Shown here one piece after another: positions 13,801 to 28,800 of a stretch of 64,000 bases of DNA; position 1 is the stretch's first letter; each line of letters opens with the position of its first letter. The position numbers and the translations under genes are program-made. The notes beneath the pieces are model-generated. The model saw only the letters and a program-made list of their open reading frames with translations. It had not been told where the DNA came from and made no database searches. The stretch is from Ctena decussata (Eukaryota; Mollusca; Bivalvia; Lucinida; Lucinidae), in assembly GCA_963989385.1 (NCBI GenBank), contig OZ022500.1:21218460-21282459 (forward strand). Direction: 5' to 3'.

Positions 13801-16800
13801 ATCAGTCAGTCCATTTCTTTCAAAAGTTAACTGACTGCTGGTTTACCTGTCTTTACATGCAACTTTTATAAAAGCCCCATGAAAACAAAGGTACAACAGT
13901 TATCACCAAGGACAAGTGAGTTCTGGAAATCACAATTTAATCTTATCATACATTTGTTTATAACCTCAACACCCACTTTTCTTAATTCCTTTTCTCTAAT
14001 GACTTAATTTTGAATATCTGCATTGTTTACAATGTAATGCAAGAATTTACTTTTAAATACCAGAGGACCCATGGTCCTATATCGCTCACCTGAGCACTGA
14101 GGTTATGTTGAAAAAAACTTTAAGTTGTCACAACAACAAAACCACAAGCACAACAGCAATAAAACACACCATTTATGTAGGAGATAATATCATAAACATT
14201 TATGCAAATAAGATTCAGCTTTATCCCCCTTTATGGATTCTGAGAAGAAGATTTTTGGCAAAAAAAAAAAAAAAAAAAATGAAAATGAAAATCTGGCCTT
14301 TCTGTTGCAATGGCAACCAATCAAAATCAGGAATTTAGGCAAAATTCATATGGCTGGTAGAGGACTACTCCGGGAACATTTTGTAAAGCTTTTGTCAAAA
14401 TATCTGCAGTAACACAGAAACAAATGCAATATTTCCAATTTCCCCATTGTCAGTCTATGGAAACTCTAAGTTGCCATTGCAACAAATTCACATGAGCAAA
14501 GGTAAAATAAAACACAATTTAGGTAGAGGCTAATGTCATTAACATGTATGCAAAGTATCAGCTTCATCCCTCTTTTAAGGCTTCTGAGGAGAAGATTTTG
14601 TAATATTGTTTCAAAAAATTTTCCCTTTATTTTGCCATGGCAACCAATCAAATTCAGCAATTTGGACAAAACTCATAGGAATCATAGAGGACTACTCAAG
14701 GAACATTTTCATAGAAAAAAATTCTAAATAACTGGTGTGAGACAGCAAAAATTGCCAATTTCACTTTCCCCATTATAAGTCAATGGAAACTATAAGTTGC
14801 CATAGCAACCAAAGTTCTGATGGGATTCGAAGAAAAAACATAATTTATGTAGAGGCTAATGTCATTTACATGTATGCAAAGTATCAGCTTCATACCCCTT
14901 ATGCCTTCTGAGGAGAAGATTTTTGAATATGTTTTTCTAAAATTTAGTCTATATATTGTCATGGCAACCAATCAAATTCAGCGATTTGGTCAAAATTCAA
15001 ATGAATCGTAGAGGACTACTAAAGAAACATTTCTGTAGAAAAAAAATCCAAATAACTGCAGTGAGATAGCAAAAAATTGTCATTTTCCATTTTTTCCCAT
15101 CATAAGTCAATGGAAATTATGTTGCCATAGCAACCAAACTGCTGGAGCAATTGCCATGACAAACAGTTATTATATAGAGGCTAGTACTTAGATCATTTCT
15201 GTAAAGTTTGGGCTTTATTGGCCATAGAGTTTCTGCGGAGATGAGTTTTTAATATTTTTCTATTTTTAACTATTCGGTTGCAATGGCAACCAGCCTAATT
15301 GTGCAATTTGCCGTAATCTAATACAGCTGGTTGGGGACTACTCAAGGGACATTTCTATGAAAGTTTTGTTAAAATATCTGTAGTGACATGGCAATAAATG
15401 CAGATTTTCCATTTTGCCATTATAAGTCAATGGCAACTTTAATTTCCCATAGCAACCAAACTGCTAAAGCAATTGCCAAGAAAAACAGTACTTTTATAGA
15501 GGCTAGTACCAAGATCCTTTCTGTGAAGTTTGAGCTTTATTGGTTGCATAGTTTCTGAGGAGATGATTTTTGAATATTTTTTCTATTTTTAACCTTTCGG
15601 TTGCCATGGCAACCAGCCAAATTGTGCAATTTATATAAATTTCATGTGGTTGATGGAGGACTACTCAAGGAACATTTCTATAAAAGTTTTGTCAAAATAT
15701 CTGCAGTGACATGGCAATAAATGCAAATTTTCTATTTTGCCATTATAAGTCAATGGCAACTTTAAGTTCCCATAGCAACCAAACTGCTAAAGCAATTGCC
15801 AAGAAAAACAGTACTTTTATAGAGGCTAGTACCAACATCCTTTCTGTGAAGTTTGAGCTTTATGGGTTGCATAGTTTCTGAGAAGATGATTTTTGAATAT
15901 TTTTTCTATTTTTAACCTTTCGGTTGCCATGGCAACCAGCCAAATAGTGCAATTTACATAAATTTCATGTGCTTGATGGAGGACTACTCAAAGAATATTT
16001 CTATAAAAGTTTTGTCAAAATATCTGCAGTGACATAGCAATAAATGCAAATTTTCAATTTTTCCCATACAAGTCAATGGAAACTTTAAGTTGCCATAGCA
16101 ACCAAAGTTCCAAAGCGATTTGGATAAAAAACAGTATTATTGGTTCCCCCTGCCTATAGATGCTACATATGAAATTTGGTAACAATGGGCCTTGTAGTTT
16201 CAGAGGAGATGTCGTTTGAAAATGTTGACGGACGGACGGACGACGGACGACGTACGACGGACGACGGACGACGGATGCCTGCCTATACTATAAGCTCACC
16301 TGTGAGCCTTCGGCTCAGGTGAGCTAATAAGATTAGGCTGTCAGCATCACAAACCTTTGTCTTAGCATGATGTGGTGCTCCTCTAATGAGCAAGGTGTCC
16401 ACCACATTTTCATGTCCACTTCTGGCAGCACAGTGTAGCGGTGTCAAGCCATCCTGAAATTATTAATCACAGAATTTATAACACTGTTAAAAGTTACATA
16501 TATCAATGTCATTGCTCCAGATAAGAAGGGTTCACAGGAACATTTCATGGATAATCATTCATATTTTGCCGTAAAAACATATGTTGTGACACCACATTAG
16601 AACTGTCTCTCGGAGAAGGTTCTAATGAGGGATCACAACAGATATTTTCATTGAGAAATAAAATTGTCTTAGATTTATCCTAAAAAAAATCCTAATCTGG
16701 AGCACTTAATTTGCTTCATAATAAAATACTGTCTTCTCCATTACAATTACTTAAGATAATGATTATGTCACAGTACCAACACCGAACTCATACAAGACAA

Positions 16801-19800
16801 GTACTATCTGATAACTGTATTTTGTAACAAAATATGCAATGTGCGTACCATTTATTACAGGCAATATACGTGTAACATCAAATCTACAATTAATCAACTG
16901 ATCCATATTTGTATGTCAACAAGAACAAAGTTTTTTAATAATTTTTTTGCATGATGTTAAGAAATTTCTTTCCAACTTTCCTTAAATGACCAACAAAAAA
17001 AATCAAAGATAAGGCTCAAACAGTAGAGCTAAACCCTTTTTCAGAGAAACACTAGTTACTGAGACCAGCGTTGAGGTCTATCACATCTTGCCTACATTTA
17101 AGACATGAGCACATCTATTAAAGAAATGCATAAGAACAGAAATGATCAGTAGAAGCACTGATTAATTAAGTAATGTATCCCTGTATACAGTTGTAATTTC
17201 ACATGTAACTAAAATGTTGCAATAAGTCTTGTAATATCTAGTTTACAAATGACATCCAAACAGCGATATATTACTCGTGAATCACTGCGAAGAATGATCA
17301 ATTTCTTAATTTATATAATACAATATGATTTTATATCATAAACAGTGTGTAATACCCTTGTTTTCTCATCAATAGTGGCTTTGTTGTCCAGGAGAAGGGT
17401 GATCATGTTGTTCTTGCCCCATCTTGATGCCACATGTAGTGGAGTGATGTTATTCTGGAAAACAAAACACAAATTAAACCTACAGTTATAGCTAATAGGT
17501 CAGGTTAACATTTTGGTAATATGGAAAAGATGCCGTTAGATTCGTTTAAACATGGGGTAACTAGCAATCCACAATATGTAGACATGTAGAATTAATGGTT
17601 ATCTGTTCCTGTCTAATACAAAATTAGATTATTGCTCTGTTTATAAGCATACACTAGCTTTAGCAACTTTGGTATTACACTGTTTGCAGAAATTCATTTT
17701 TTTTTTTTTTTTTTTCACGAAAACGTTACACATACTATCCTAACTGGTCCTAACTGTATGTAAGTGAGCTACAAAACCAGAGTTGTCTGCCCATTTTTTT
17801 CTGATACAACCAAACAAGTTAAGAAAACGTGTTATACCTTAGCTCTGAAGTTGACATCAGCTCCTCTCTGTATAAGCAGGGTGGCAACATTAACGTTTCC
17901 ATAGTGAGAAGCAATGTGTAATGGTGTAAAACCACTCTGAAAATAGTACGGTAATAATTTCGTAAAACTTGAAATATTCAGGAAGACATGCTTTCGCAAA
18001 CAGTGTAGACCCAGATCAGACAGCTCCTCTAGGAGCAGTCTGATCAGGGTCTGCACTGTTTGCCATTTGGCCAATTGTTTTACTGAACATCCCCCAATTT
18101 GGTGAGACTAAGTGGGCTTGTCCAAACTCAAAGTGGAAAAGCCCACTTTAAAATTTTATTACAAGTGCAATGGCTGAGACATCCCAATACAATACAGCCA
18201 TTAACCCTTAAAATGCCAAACAGCAGATGACAAAATTTATGTCTGCAAAATTTCAAAACATGTTTCATCGAAGCTATATCATATTGAGAATTCAAAGACT
18301 AGAGAGCAAACAGTATAGATCCAGATCAGATGGTTCATTATGCCACACCTCATCTGGATCTGCACTGCTTCAAAATTAAACAAATTTTATTTTTGGCACT
18401 TTAAGTGTTAATGTTGTTCTTTCGATATTCAGGACCATTCTTCAATTGCCCATAAAGTATGTTGTTTTTTGTTTTGTTTTGTTTTCTTTTCTTTTTTCAA
18501 AACAGTTAAAATACCAAAAACTAGCATACATATGGTAAATCTGTTGCATTTTATCTTCCCCCGTGAACACCCAATTCCCGTGCAAACCAAAATTCCAATC
18601 AAGCCAAAATTTGGATGATGGAAATTTTTCTTTTCTTCTGATCTTATTTCTCCATACAAACAAATGTTGTGTGTTTATTACTGAACTGCCTCACAACATG
18701 TGTTCTATGTAGACACAAACTGTTATCCCCAAATTTTGTATTTCCTTGAAATTGTTCAGTGCACCTTTCCCCTGTGAAACAACAAATGAAGATGAGAATT
18801 ATGAAATGGTTTGTTTTTTTTATGATTTTTTTCCATAGCTACTGAGTTAAAGTTTTCACACATAGAAGTGTAAGACATTAATTTAAACCTACAATGAAAA
18901 TAATGAAACAGTTTCAAAAACTGCAAAATAAAAGACACAATGGTTTGTGAGACAAAAGCAACGGAAATACTGACAACAAAAGTAGAGGAGAATGAATGAA
19001 GCAAAATATTTTTGACTACAGATGAAGCGAATGAGAAAACCATACCAAAGGAAGTGGACAAGATCCTCAAGACTAAGGTTAGCTTGTGAATGCATGCTAA
19101 CTGGTGATTATGCTACAGGCTGCTGTCGAACTGATACAGTGAGTTTGCTGAATTTCAGAAAATTTGATATAAGGAAAAGAAGTAAGTTTACATCAGTTTT
19201 TTTGCAACGAAAGGAAGCCTTACTTGCATGGAAAAGCTTTTTGGATGGACAAAAATATGATTTACAAAAGTTCTTGCAGCCAAAGGTAGTAGGCATAGAA
19301 AAGAAGTAGATTTATCAAGACTTCTTGTAAGAAAGGGAAGCTGTTACTGGTGGACTCACATTCGATCCATGTTGCAATACTTAGTAAGTTACTAGCATCC
19401 ATCAAAGTAGCAAGGTTCCTGACTATAGTTTTGTCAAATATATTATGACTCTTCAGTGGTTGTTGCATCGTCGAGATTTGTTCTGTTTGCTTCAGGCCCA
19501 GAGGTTCTAAAACTTGAGTACATTCTCAAACTCAAAATAAAGCACACTGATTGGCTGCTTCCGAGCACATGCTCGGAAGCAGCCGATCAGTGTGCTTTAT
19601 TTTGAGTTTGAGATTATTTTCAAGTTTTATAACCTTGAACCCAGTTTTCATTATCTCAAGCACTGTTCACTGGAGCGGCACAACAAGCAGTGGGCACTGT
19701 TTGTGTGACACGCTCCTTTATGAAAGGTTTTGAAGGTAAAGGAAATTGGTTATTCAAAGGTCTTTCATGACAGGGAGGGGGAGCTAGGTTACAGAAGGTT

Positions 19801-22800
19801 TCCAAAGGAAAAGGAAGTTGATCAGGGCAGGTTTAGGAAAAGGACATGGTTTACATAATATCTCATATCAGAATGCACTGCATGCAAACACAAGCTTACA
19901 CAGATTACTCTTCCAAAATAAGCAAGAACAAAAGAAAAAGGGAGCAACTGAAAATGAAGGTGCGGCTCACTACGTCTTCACAATGGTCACAACACTAGTA
20001 ACAAACCTTGGTGGTGTCATTGACTAAACCACTCCCCTGAAGAAAATAATGATAATGATAAGTATGAGAAGAACTATCAATTTCATGTTTCATTTTTTTT
20101 TTTTTTTTTTTTTTTTTTGCATATGCAATGGGAACTGTGGTAGTATCACTTCATCCATTAATGCCTATGGGATCTTTTGTCTCACAGTTCATACATGTCC
20201 ATTTCCAATGTAACCCAATGCCTGGAGACCCATAATAGGGATATTGGCAAACAGTGTAGACCCAGATAAGATGCCACAAATGTGGCATCTTATCAGGGTC
20301 TATACTGTGTGCCTTAAATATTGGATTTCTTGCAACAAAATTAACCTGACACTCCTTAAACTGGAAATGGACCTGCCCATAGAGCCAGATAGAAGAGTCC
20401 ACTTGGCAATTTCTGATGTGATTTTTGTCTTCTTCCCAAATTCCTGTAGGGTGAAGTCGGATAAATTCTGACAGCAGGTAAATTCAGACAGTAACATTGT
20501 TTTCTTTAGATGTCAGTTGTTAGGCATTAAAAACAAGAGGGCCATGATGGCCCTGGATCGCTCACCTGAGTATCGTGTGAACTTAACCTCAGAGACATCC
20601 CTGACAGTCAGAGTTTCACAAAGATTAAAGGAAAATGAACCCTTCATTGTATACCTAAGGTTTTTTATAAGATTTAACCTAATGACCTAGATTTTGACCC
20701 CACATGACCCAGTTTCAAACCTGGTCTAGATTTCTTGGATATGAACATTCTGACAAAGTTATCAAAACTGTGCCCTCTAGAATGTACACAATGTTTTTCT
20801 AAGGTTTAACCTAGTGACCTACTTTTTGACCCAACATGACCAAGTTTCAAACCTGGATCCAGATTTGTTGGAGACAAACATTCTGACAAAGTCTCATGAA
20901 GATTAGAACAAAACTGTGTCCTCTAAAGCGTTCACACTGTTTTTCTAAGAACTGACCTAGTGACCTTATTTTTGACCTGACATGGCCCAGTTTCAAATCT
21001 GGTATAGATTTCATGAAAATAATCATTCTGACAATGTTTCACATAGATTGGATCATAACTGTGCCCTCTAGAGTGTACACAAGGTTTTACTAAGATTTGA
21101 CCTAGTGACCTAGTTTTTGACCCCACAAGACTCAGATTCAAATTTGGCCTAGATTTAATATAAATAAACATTCTTACAAAGTTTCATGAAGATTGGATCA
21201 TAAACGTGCCCTCTAGAGTGTGCAGAAGGTGCCCTCTAGAGTGTGCAGAAGGTTTTTCTAAGATTTGACCCAGTGACCTAATTTTTGACCCCACATGACC
21301 CAGTTTCAAACATGGTCTAGATTTCATTTAGATAAACATTCTGACAAAGTTTCATGATGATTGGATCATAACTGTGCCCTCTGTGTCATTCTAGGAGTTA
21401 TTTCTATTTTCAGCTCTGGCGGCCATTTTGTTCAGCGGAGTGGAACCATTTTAGCAATTTTTGTTCAGGGCCATGAGTAAAACATTTCTGTGGAATTTTT
21501 TTGAAATCCAGCAATTGGCTTCAGAGACGATGATGTGTAAAGCTTTTTTCTATTTTTAGCTCTGGTGGCCATACTGTTCAGCTGAGTGGAACCGTTTGAG
21601 CAATTTTGGTAGAGGGTCTCCTAAGGACCATTTCTGTGAAATTATTTCAAAATCGGCCCAGCAGTTTTGGAGGAGAAGTCGTTTAAAGGTTTTTCTATTT
21701 TTAGCTCTGGCGGCCATATTGTTCAGCAGAGCGGAACAGTTTGAGCAATTTTGGTGGAGGGTCTCCTAAGGAACATTTCTGTGAAATTATTTCAAAATCG
21801 GCCCAGCAGTTTTGGAGAAGTCGTTTAAAGGTTTTTCTATTTTTAGCTCTGGCGGCCATATTGTTCAGCAGAGCGGAACAGTTTGAGCAATTTTGGTGGA
21901 GGGTCTCCTAAGGAACATTTCTGTGAAATTATTTCAAAATCGGCCCAGCAGTTTTGGAGGAGAAGTCGTTTAAAGGTTTTTCTATTTTTAGCTCTGGCAG
22001 CCATATTGTTCAGCGGAGCGAAACGGTTTGAGCAATTTTGGTAGAAGGTCTCCTAAGGAACATTTCTGTGATATTATTTTAAAATCGGCCCAGCAGTTTT
22101 GGAGGAGAAGTCGTTTAAAGGTTTTTCTATTTTTAGCTCTGGCGGCCATATTGTTCAGCGGAGCGGAACCATTAGAGCAATTTTGGTAGAGAGTCCCCCA
22201 AGGACCATTTCTGCGAAATTATTTCAAAATCTGTCCTACAGTTTTGGAGAAGAAGTCGTTTAAAGCAAAAGTTGACGCCGGACGACGGACAAAGACCGAT
22301 CACAGGTGAGCTAAAAAAGCCACAGTGACCTTGACCTTGGGCGCAGCACCCTGAAAGTCGAACTTGCTCGAGATATTGTCATACCCTACATTTGTGTGAA
22401 GTTATTTCAAAATCCATGGAGAAATGTAGATGCTAGAGCCATGACAAAGTTTTTCTAAAATTAGCCACAGTGACCTTGACCTTGGGTGCAGCACCCTGAA
22501 AGTCGAACTTGCTCGAGATATTGCCATGCCCTACATTTGTGTGAAGTTATTTTAAAATCTATTGAGAAATGTAGGCGTTAGAGCGATGACAAAGTTTTTC
22601 TAAAAATAGCCACAGTGACATTGACCTTGGGCGCAGCACCCTGAAAGTCAAACTTGTTCGAGATATTGTCATGCCCTACATTTGTGTGAATTTGATTTAA
22701 AATCGGTTGAAAAATGTAGGCGCTAGAGTGATGACAAAGATTTTCTAAAAATAGCCACAGTGACCTTGACCTTGGGCGCAGCAACCTGAAAGTCAAACTT

Positions 22801-25800
22801 GCTCGAGATATTGTCATGCCCTACATTTGTGTGAAGTTATTTTAAAATCCATGGAGAAATGTAGGTGCTAGAGCGATGACAAAGATTTTCTAAAAATAGC
22901 CACAGTGACCTTGACCTTGGGCACAGCACCCTGAAAGTCAATCCTGCTCGAGATATTGTCATGCCCTACATTTGTGTGAAGTTATTTTAAAATCCATTGA
23001 GAAATGTAGGTGCTAGAGCGCTGACAAAGTTTTTCTAAAAATAGCCACAGTGACCTTGACCTTGGGCGCAGTATCCTGAAAGTAGAACTTGCTCGAGATA
23101 TTGTCATGCCCTACATTTGTGTGAAGTTATTTCAAAATCCGTTGAGAAATGTAGGCAATAGAGCGATGACAAAGTTTTTCTAAAAATATGTGATGACGTT
23201 GTTTTCTCCATTATAACACTATGGGATTTTTTTCAAACGCTCAAGGGCAGCTAACTCAGTAGTCTGTGCTCGAATCCGGCCAAATTTCGAACTCATCCAA
23301 GCTCTTATGTATGTCATCATTACCTGCAAGTATGATAAGGATCTAAGCAAAAACAGTTGAGAAAACGTGATGACGCCATTTTCCCCATTATAACCCTATG
23401 GGATTTTTTTCAAACGCTCAAGGGCAGCTAACTCCGTAGTCTGTGCTCGAATCCAACCAAATTTCGAACTCATCCAAGCTCTTGTGTATGTCATCATTAC
23501 CTGCAAGTATGATAAGGATCTAATCAAAAACAGTCGAGAAAACGTGATGACGCCGTTTTCCCCATTATAACCCTATGGGGGCTATCTGTTGCCATGGAAA
23601 CCAAAGTTCTGAGCTGATCGGCACCAAAACCTAATGCAGGCTTTCCCCCACCCCAATGATGCTTCAGATAAAATTTGATTGTGATTGGTCCACTGGTTTC
23701 TGAGATATTCATGTTTGAAAGTGTTGACGCACGCACGGACGCACGGACGGACGCACGGACGGACGCACGGACGGACGACGGCTCGACTCCCATCCTATAA
23801 GCTCACCTCTGAGCCTTCGGCTCAGGTGAGCTAAAAAAATAACTGGGCAAACAGTGAAAATCATGATGAGACGGCTTATTATGAGCCGTCTCATCTGGAT
23901 TTTCACTGTTTGCAATGGTATGTCTGAATTTACCCGCTGTCCGAAGTTACCCGTCTTGACCCTACTTTATGCAATCAGTGTATGATCAAATGCAGTATTC
24001 TGCTGTGTCAGAGTCTGTGTCAACACTATCTACCGGGGTCCCTTCTATGGGACATCAGGCATAAATGGGATAACAACTTCTTGGTAGGTAGGCATATAAC
24101 TGCTTCATTTTAGTGGTGCTACACCTAAAAGATTGCCTGCAAAATCTATGTGTAAACAATAATGGACAGATAGATCTAGAGAAAGACAGACAGACAAACA
24201 GAACTATTTTGTAGGGGCTGTATATAGTATGTTAGGTATTATGTCATAAGTCTCATCACAACTTTTGACTACTCTATTTACTCCATAAAAAAGCCAGTTT
24301 CATTGAATTCTACCAGGATGCAACCATCTCTTAATCATAATTTCTTGTAAATAGTTGCATGCATAACATGATAAAAAGCTAAAGATGTAATGTAACCTGT
24401 TTAAATTGCTTTAGCTTTTCAACAGTATCTTAACAAATGTGAATAAAGATGCAATAAAACTTATTTAAACTGATTTTATCTCTTCTACATTATCTTCTGA
24501 ACCTATCAAGATTAGATAACCTTTCTGTAAACAGATCTGAAGGCTTTATAACTGATTTTTAATCCTTTCTGATATGTCTGATTCCATGAATCAAAACATC
24601 AAGGAAATGATACTTTTTTCTACAAACAGACCAGAGCAAGAAAGCAGGGGCTCACTTTTATACTGCCTTAACGTAAAACTGTAAAATTCTACGCAATTCA
24701 GGGTGAATGATGGATTAATGGATGAACAGACAATCATACAGATAATGAATGGTTGGTTGGTTAGTTGTCTGGATTTAACGACTCTTTGAAACAGTATTTC
24801 AGTCCATATTGAGCCATCTCCCAGAGAGACAGAAGAGAGAAAGAAAAGAGGTATGATAGACGAGAGAAAAAACAGCTTAACAACCCCCACCCTACTGCAC
24901 ACAGTAGGCCATTGCCCTGCATTATCCAAATTAGTAGGATGCCCTGGCACTAACATTAACCCAGCACCATTACCCGATCCAACCATCCCATATTATATCT
25001 TTCTTGACACAGTTTGTATGTCCAGAAAATGATAAAAGGGCTACAGCCAAGGGGAGAGCAGTATGATAATTCTCAACTAACAGCTGTGGAGGTTACTCTT
25101 TGTTGTTTAAAAGTCATCTCTGTAATAAATGTAGACCTCTGTGTAAGGTACCTTGTATGAACTTATATCTAACAAGCAACAAAATGCTGTTTCGCCTAGC
25201 TGATTCAGACAACAGGGCTAAGCCAGAAAACTTCATGCAAAATTTATGCCGCCAAAGCCGCTGCTGACACCGGGAAAGTATTACCTATGTCAGGCTTCTG
25301 CTAGTCACAGGGGAGACAACCATACTGGTCGAAATGTTCACTGACTGCAGGAACGAGGTACTCTTTCCCAAGACAGGTCTCAAAATACGGTACCTGAAAA
25401 TTTCTGAATCTTTTTTGCTGCTTATATCTTATCAGAAAGGTTATCAACACATTTTATTCCTCCAAATTGCTACTGTTGAGATATATTATTGGAACGTTTA
25501 TTGTAAATATTTTACCAGAATGCCTAAACAAACATTGTAGATCTAGATCAGACTGCTCCACAGGAGCAGTCTGATCAGAGTCTACAATGTTTGCAAGTTC
25601 AAAGAAGCACAAAAAGATGGTGGTTGAGCACCTGGCCTAGTAGACCCAGTGTTTGCCTTCACACGGAGGATCGTGGGTTTGACTCCCACAGCTCATTTAC
25701 AATCAATTTCTGCAATCCAACAGACCAGGAAATTCCCACTGGAAAAAGTGGTAGCAGGTGGTGGTCAGTGATTGCAGTTGCTGGAAGTCAGCAGCGGCGT

Positions 25801-28800
25801 CTGTCTTATCAAACCGGCGAAACTGTCCAGTAATGTGCACCCAAAACACAACACACACCAGGGTAATTTACCTGGTATGGTTCCATACCCAGGGACTGTT
25901 GCCTTGCTAAACAAGCCCTACTGAACAAACAACAGATGAACACATCGAACCAAATTTGAAGTTGGAATAATTCAATTTAGTAAGGGATGTATTGTCCAAA
26001 CTCTAATGGTAAATATGGTATACCATAATGACCGTAATCAAACTGCTCCTCAAGGAGCAGTTTGACCAGGGTCTACAATGTTTGCCATTCACTAAGCATC
26101 ATTAATTTTGGATGCATTAACCTGTGTAAAATCCACTTTCTAAGAATTGTCTGACTTTCTGGTGTCCGAATTTTTTGGGTCATTATGGTATACCTAACTG
26201 CTGCGAGATAATGGAGTAATGTCTTACTGATGAACAGGTTAAAAACCTCAGGTGAAACAGGAAATATTTTAAGAGTAATGTTTTACTTCTCTAGGTATGA
26301 ATAATGTTTTTGCTTCTAACTGCTTTACCTGAGACCCAACACAATTACCTTGAGCTGTTAGATGAGAGAAGGTCAGGCAGACTTTCTTACAACAACATGC
26401 CATCATTAACAACTACCTCATACACAATTCTGAGCAACCCTGACATTGTTTGTGCTCAGGAACTAGAAAATGTGTTTATGAAACACTATGCCCCCAACCA
26501 TATGCTTGTCTCTAGAGAAGGTTCATCCAATAATGCTTGTACCTTTGTACCATAGGCTTACAATGCACTAAGTCGAAAAAGGGGCTTAACTCAGTCAAAA
26601 ATTTACGAATTGTTTTCGAAAGTTAATCAGGTCATCTACACCTTGGGCAATATCAACCTGCAAAAATCATGATCCTAGCATCAGGGGTTCTCCAGATATT
26701 TTGTTCACAAGCTTCCATAGGCAAATAATGCAATAAGTTGAAAAAGGGGCATAACTCAATCCAAAATTTACAAATTATTTTCAAAAGTTAATCAGGTCAT
26801 CTACACCACAGGCAGTATCTTCCTGCATAAAATCATGCTCCTAGCATCAGGTGTTCTTGAGACATTTAGTTCACAAGGTTCCATAGGCTTACAATGCACT
26901 AAGTCGAAAAAAGGGGCATAACTCAATCAAAAATTCATGATTTCTTTTCAAAAGTTAATCAGGTCATCTACACCGCAGGCAGTATCTTCCAGCAAAAAAT
27001 CATGCTCCTAACATCAGGGGTTCTTGTGATATTCTGTTCACAAGGTTCCATAGGCTTACAATGCACTAAGTCGAAAAAGGGGCATAACTTTGTCAAAAAT
27101 TCACGAATTTGTTTCAAAAGTTAATCAGGTCATTTACACCTTAGGCATTCTCATCTTGCAAAGCCTCATGATCCTAGCATCAGGGGTTCTTGAGATATTT
27201 TGTTCACAAGGTTCCACAGGCTAAGCCGAAAAAGGGGCATAACTCTGGAAATACATTGCCGGCGGAAAAATAAAAAAAATTGGTCTGTTTATTTTCCATA
27301 CTGATCATGTGTATAAAGTTTCAAGTTCCTAGCTCTTATTGTTCTTGACTGTATGTAAGGGTACCTTTGTACCATAGGCTTCAATGCACTAAGTCGAAAA
27401 AGGGGAATAACTCGATCAAAAATTCACGAATTTTTTTCAAAAGTTAATCAGGTCATCTACACCACAGGCAGTATCTTCCTGCAAATAATCATGCTCCTAG
27501 CTTCAGGGGTTCTTGAGATATTTTGTTCACAAGGTTCCATAGGCTTACAATGCACTAAGTCGAAAAAGGGGCATAACTCGGTCAAAAATTCACGAATTTG
27601 TTTCAAAAGTTAATCAGGTCATCTACACCTTGGGCATTCTCATCTTGCAAAGCCTCATGATCCTAGCGTCAGGGGTTCTTGAGATATTTTGTTCACAAGG
27701 TTCCACAGGCTAAGTCGAAAAAGGGGCATAACTCTGGAAATACATTGCCGGCGGAAAAATAAAAAAATACGGGTCCGCTTATTTTTCATGTACATATCAC
27801 ATATAAAATTTCAAGATCCTAGCATAAGCGGTTCTTGAGTTTCCCAACTGCCAAAAAGCGTTACAGACAGACGGACGGACGGACGGACAGACGGACGGAC
27901 AGGCCCAAACCAATATGCCCCCTCAACTTCTCCGAAGTTGGGGGCATAAAAAGAATTGCAAGATTCATCAGGGGTGTTTCATTTCCAAAGAAATCCCTTC
28001 CCTACGGTTAGCCTCTAGAAACCCCTATCCACTGTATTTCGTTTTTCGCAAGTTAACACTAACTGACCTAATAACTCTTTAAGCACCAAAAAGCAGACGA
28101 CAAAATTTACGTCTGCAAAATTTTAAATAGATGCATTGTCCAAGACATCTTATATTGAGATTTCAAATACTAGAAGGCAAACAGTATAGATCTAGATGAG
28201 GCGGCTCATTTTGAGCCGCCTCATCAGGATCTACGCTGTTTGCAAAATATGCTAGTTTTGTCACTGGTGCTTAAAGTGTTAAGTTGACTGTTTCATAAAC
28301 TTTTAATTTGAGTCCATTTAACTTGGCAAAATAATGACTGTTAATGAGTTCATCAGCAGTCAAAGAATATTCTTCAAATCGCCAATATCAGGATATTTTA
28401 ACCAGTTCATTTACTTGATCGGAAAGCTCAACTCAGCCTGAATCAATGTAATACTATGAATCACTTGTTTTCATATTGATTTTACCAAGAAATATTAGAT
28501 GTTCCATTGTACTTTGATACAGTGCCTGCTAGTCTCTTGTGCCTCCTATTATACTGAAGTAATGTCTAGCCAATGCTAAATAATTAAATCCCTTAGCAGA
28601 CAAAATCAATTTTTCCAATAAGGGTCTGCAAACAGATTACATGAAATTTGAACTGAATGTTTTTAATATTCTTTTGTGTTTTTGTGTGCTGTAATTTAAG
28701 TATTTGCAACAAGCTGGACTCAACGAGTGCCATCACAAGCAGAGCTCCCGATATGGGGTGATATCAAGCCCACTGTTCAGCCCTGGATCCAGGGGATGGG

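Noticed and set aside
19022..19309. A 95-codon basic frame as an intronic gene
   Set aside because: No recognisable domain, overlapping open frames on the other strand, and no conserved features; not enough to call a gene.
23524..23915. Protein-coding frames with [12 protein letters not shown] or [12 protein letters not shown] peptides (also near 59367-60291 and 63003-63797)
   Set aside because: They are translations of the GGAC-type microsatellite inside the tandem-core elements and recur with the repeat.
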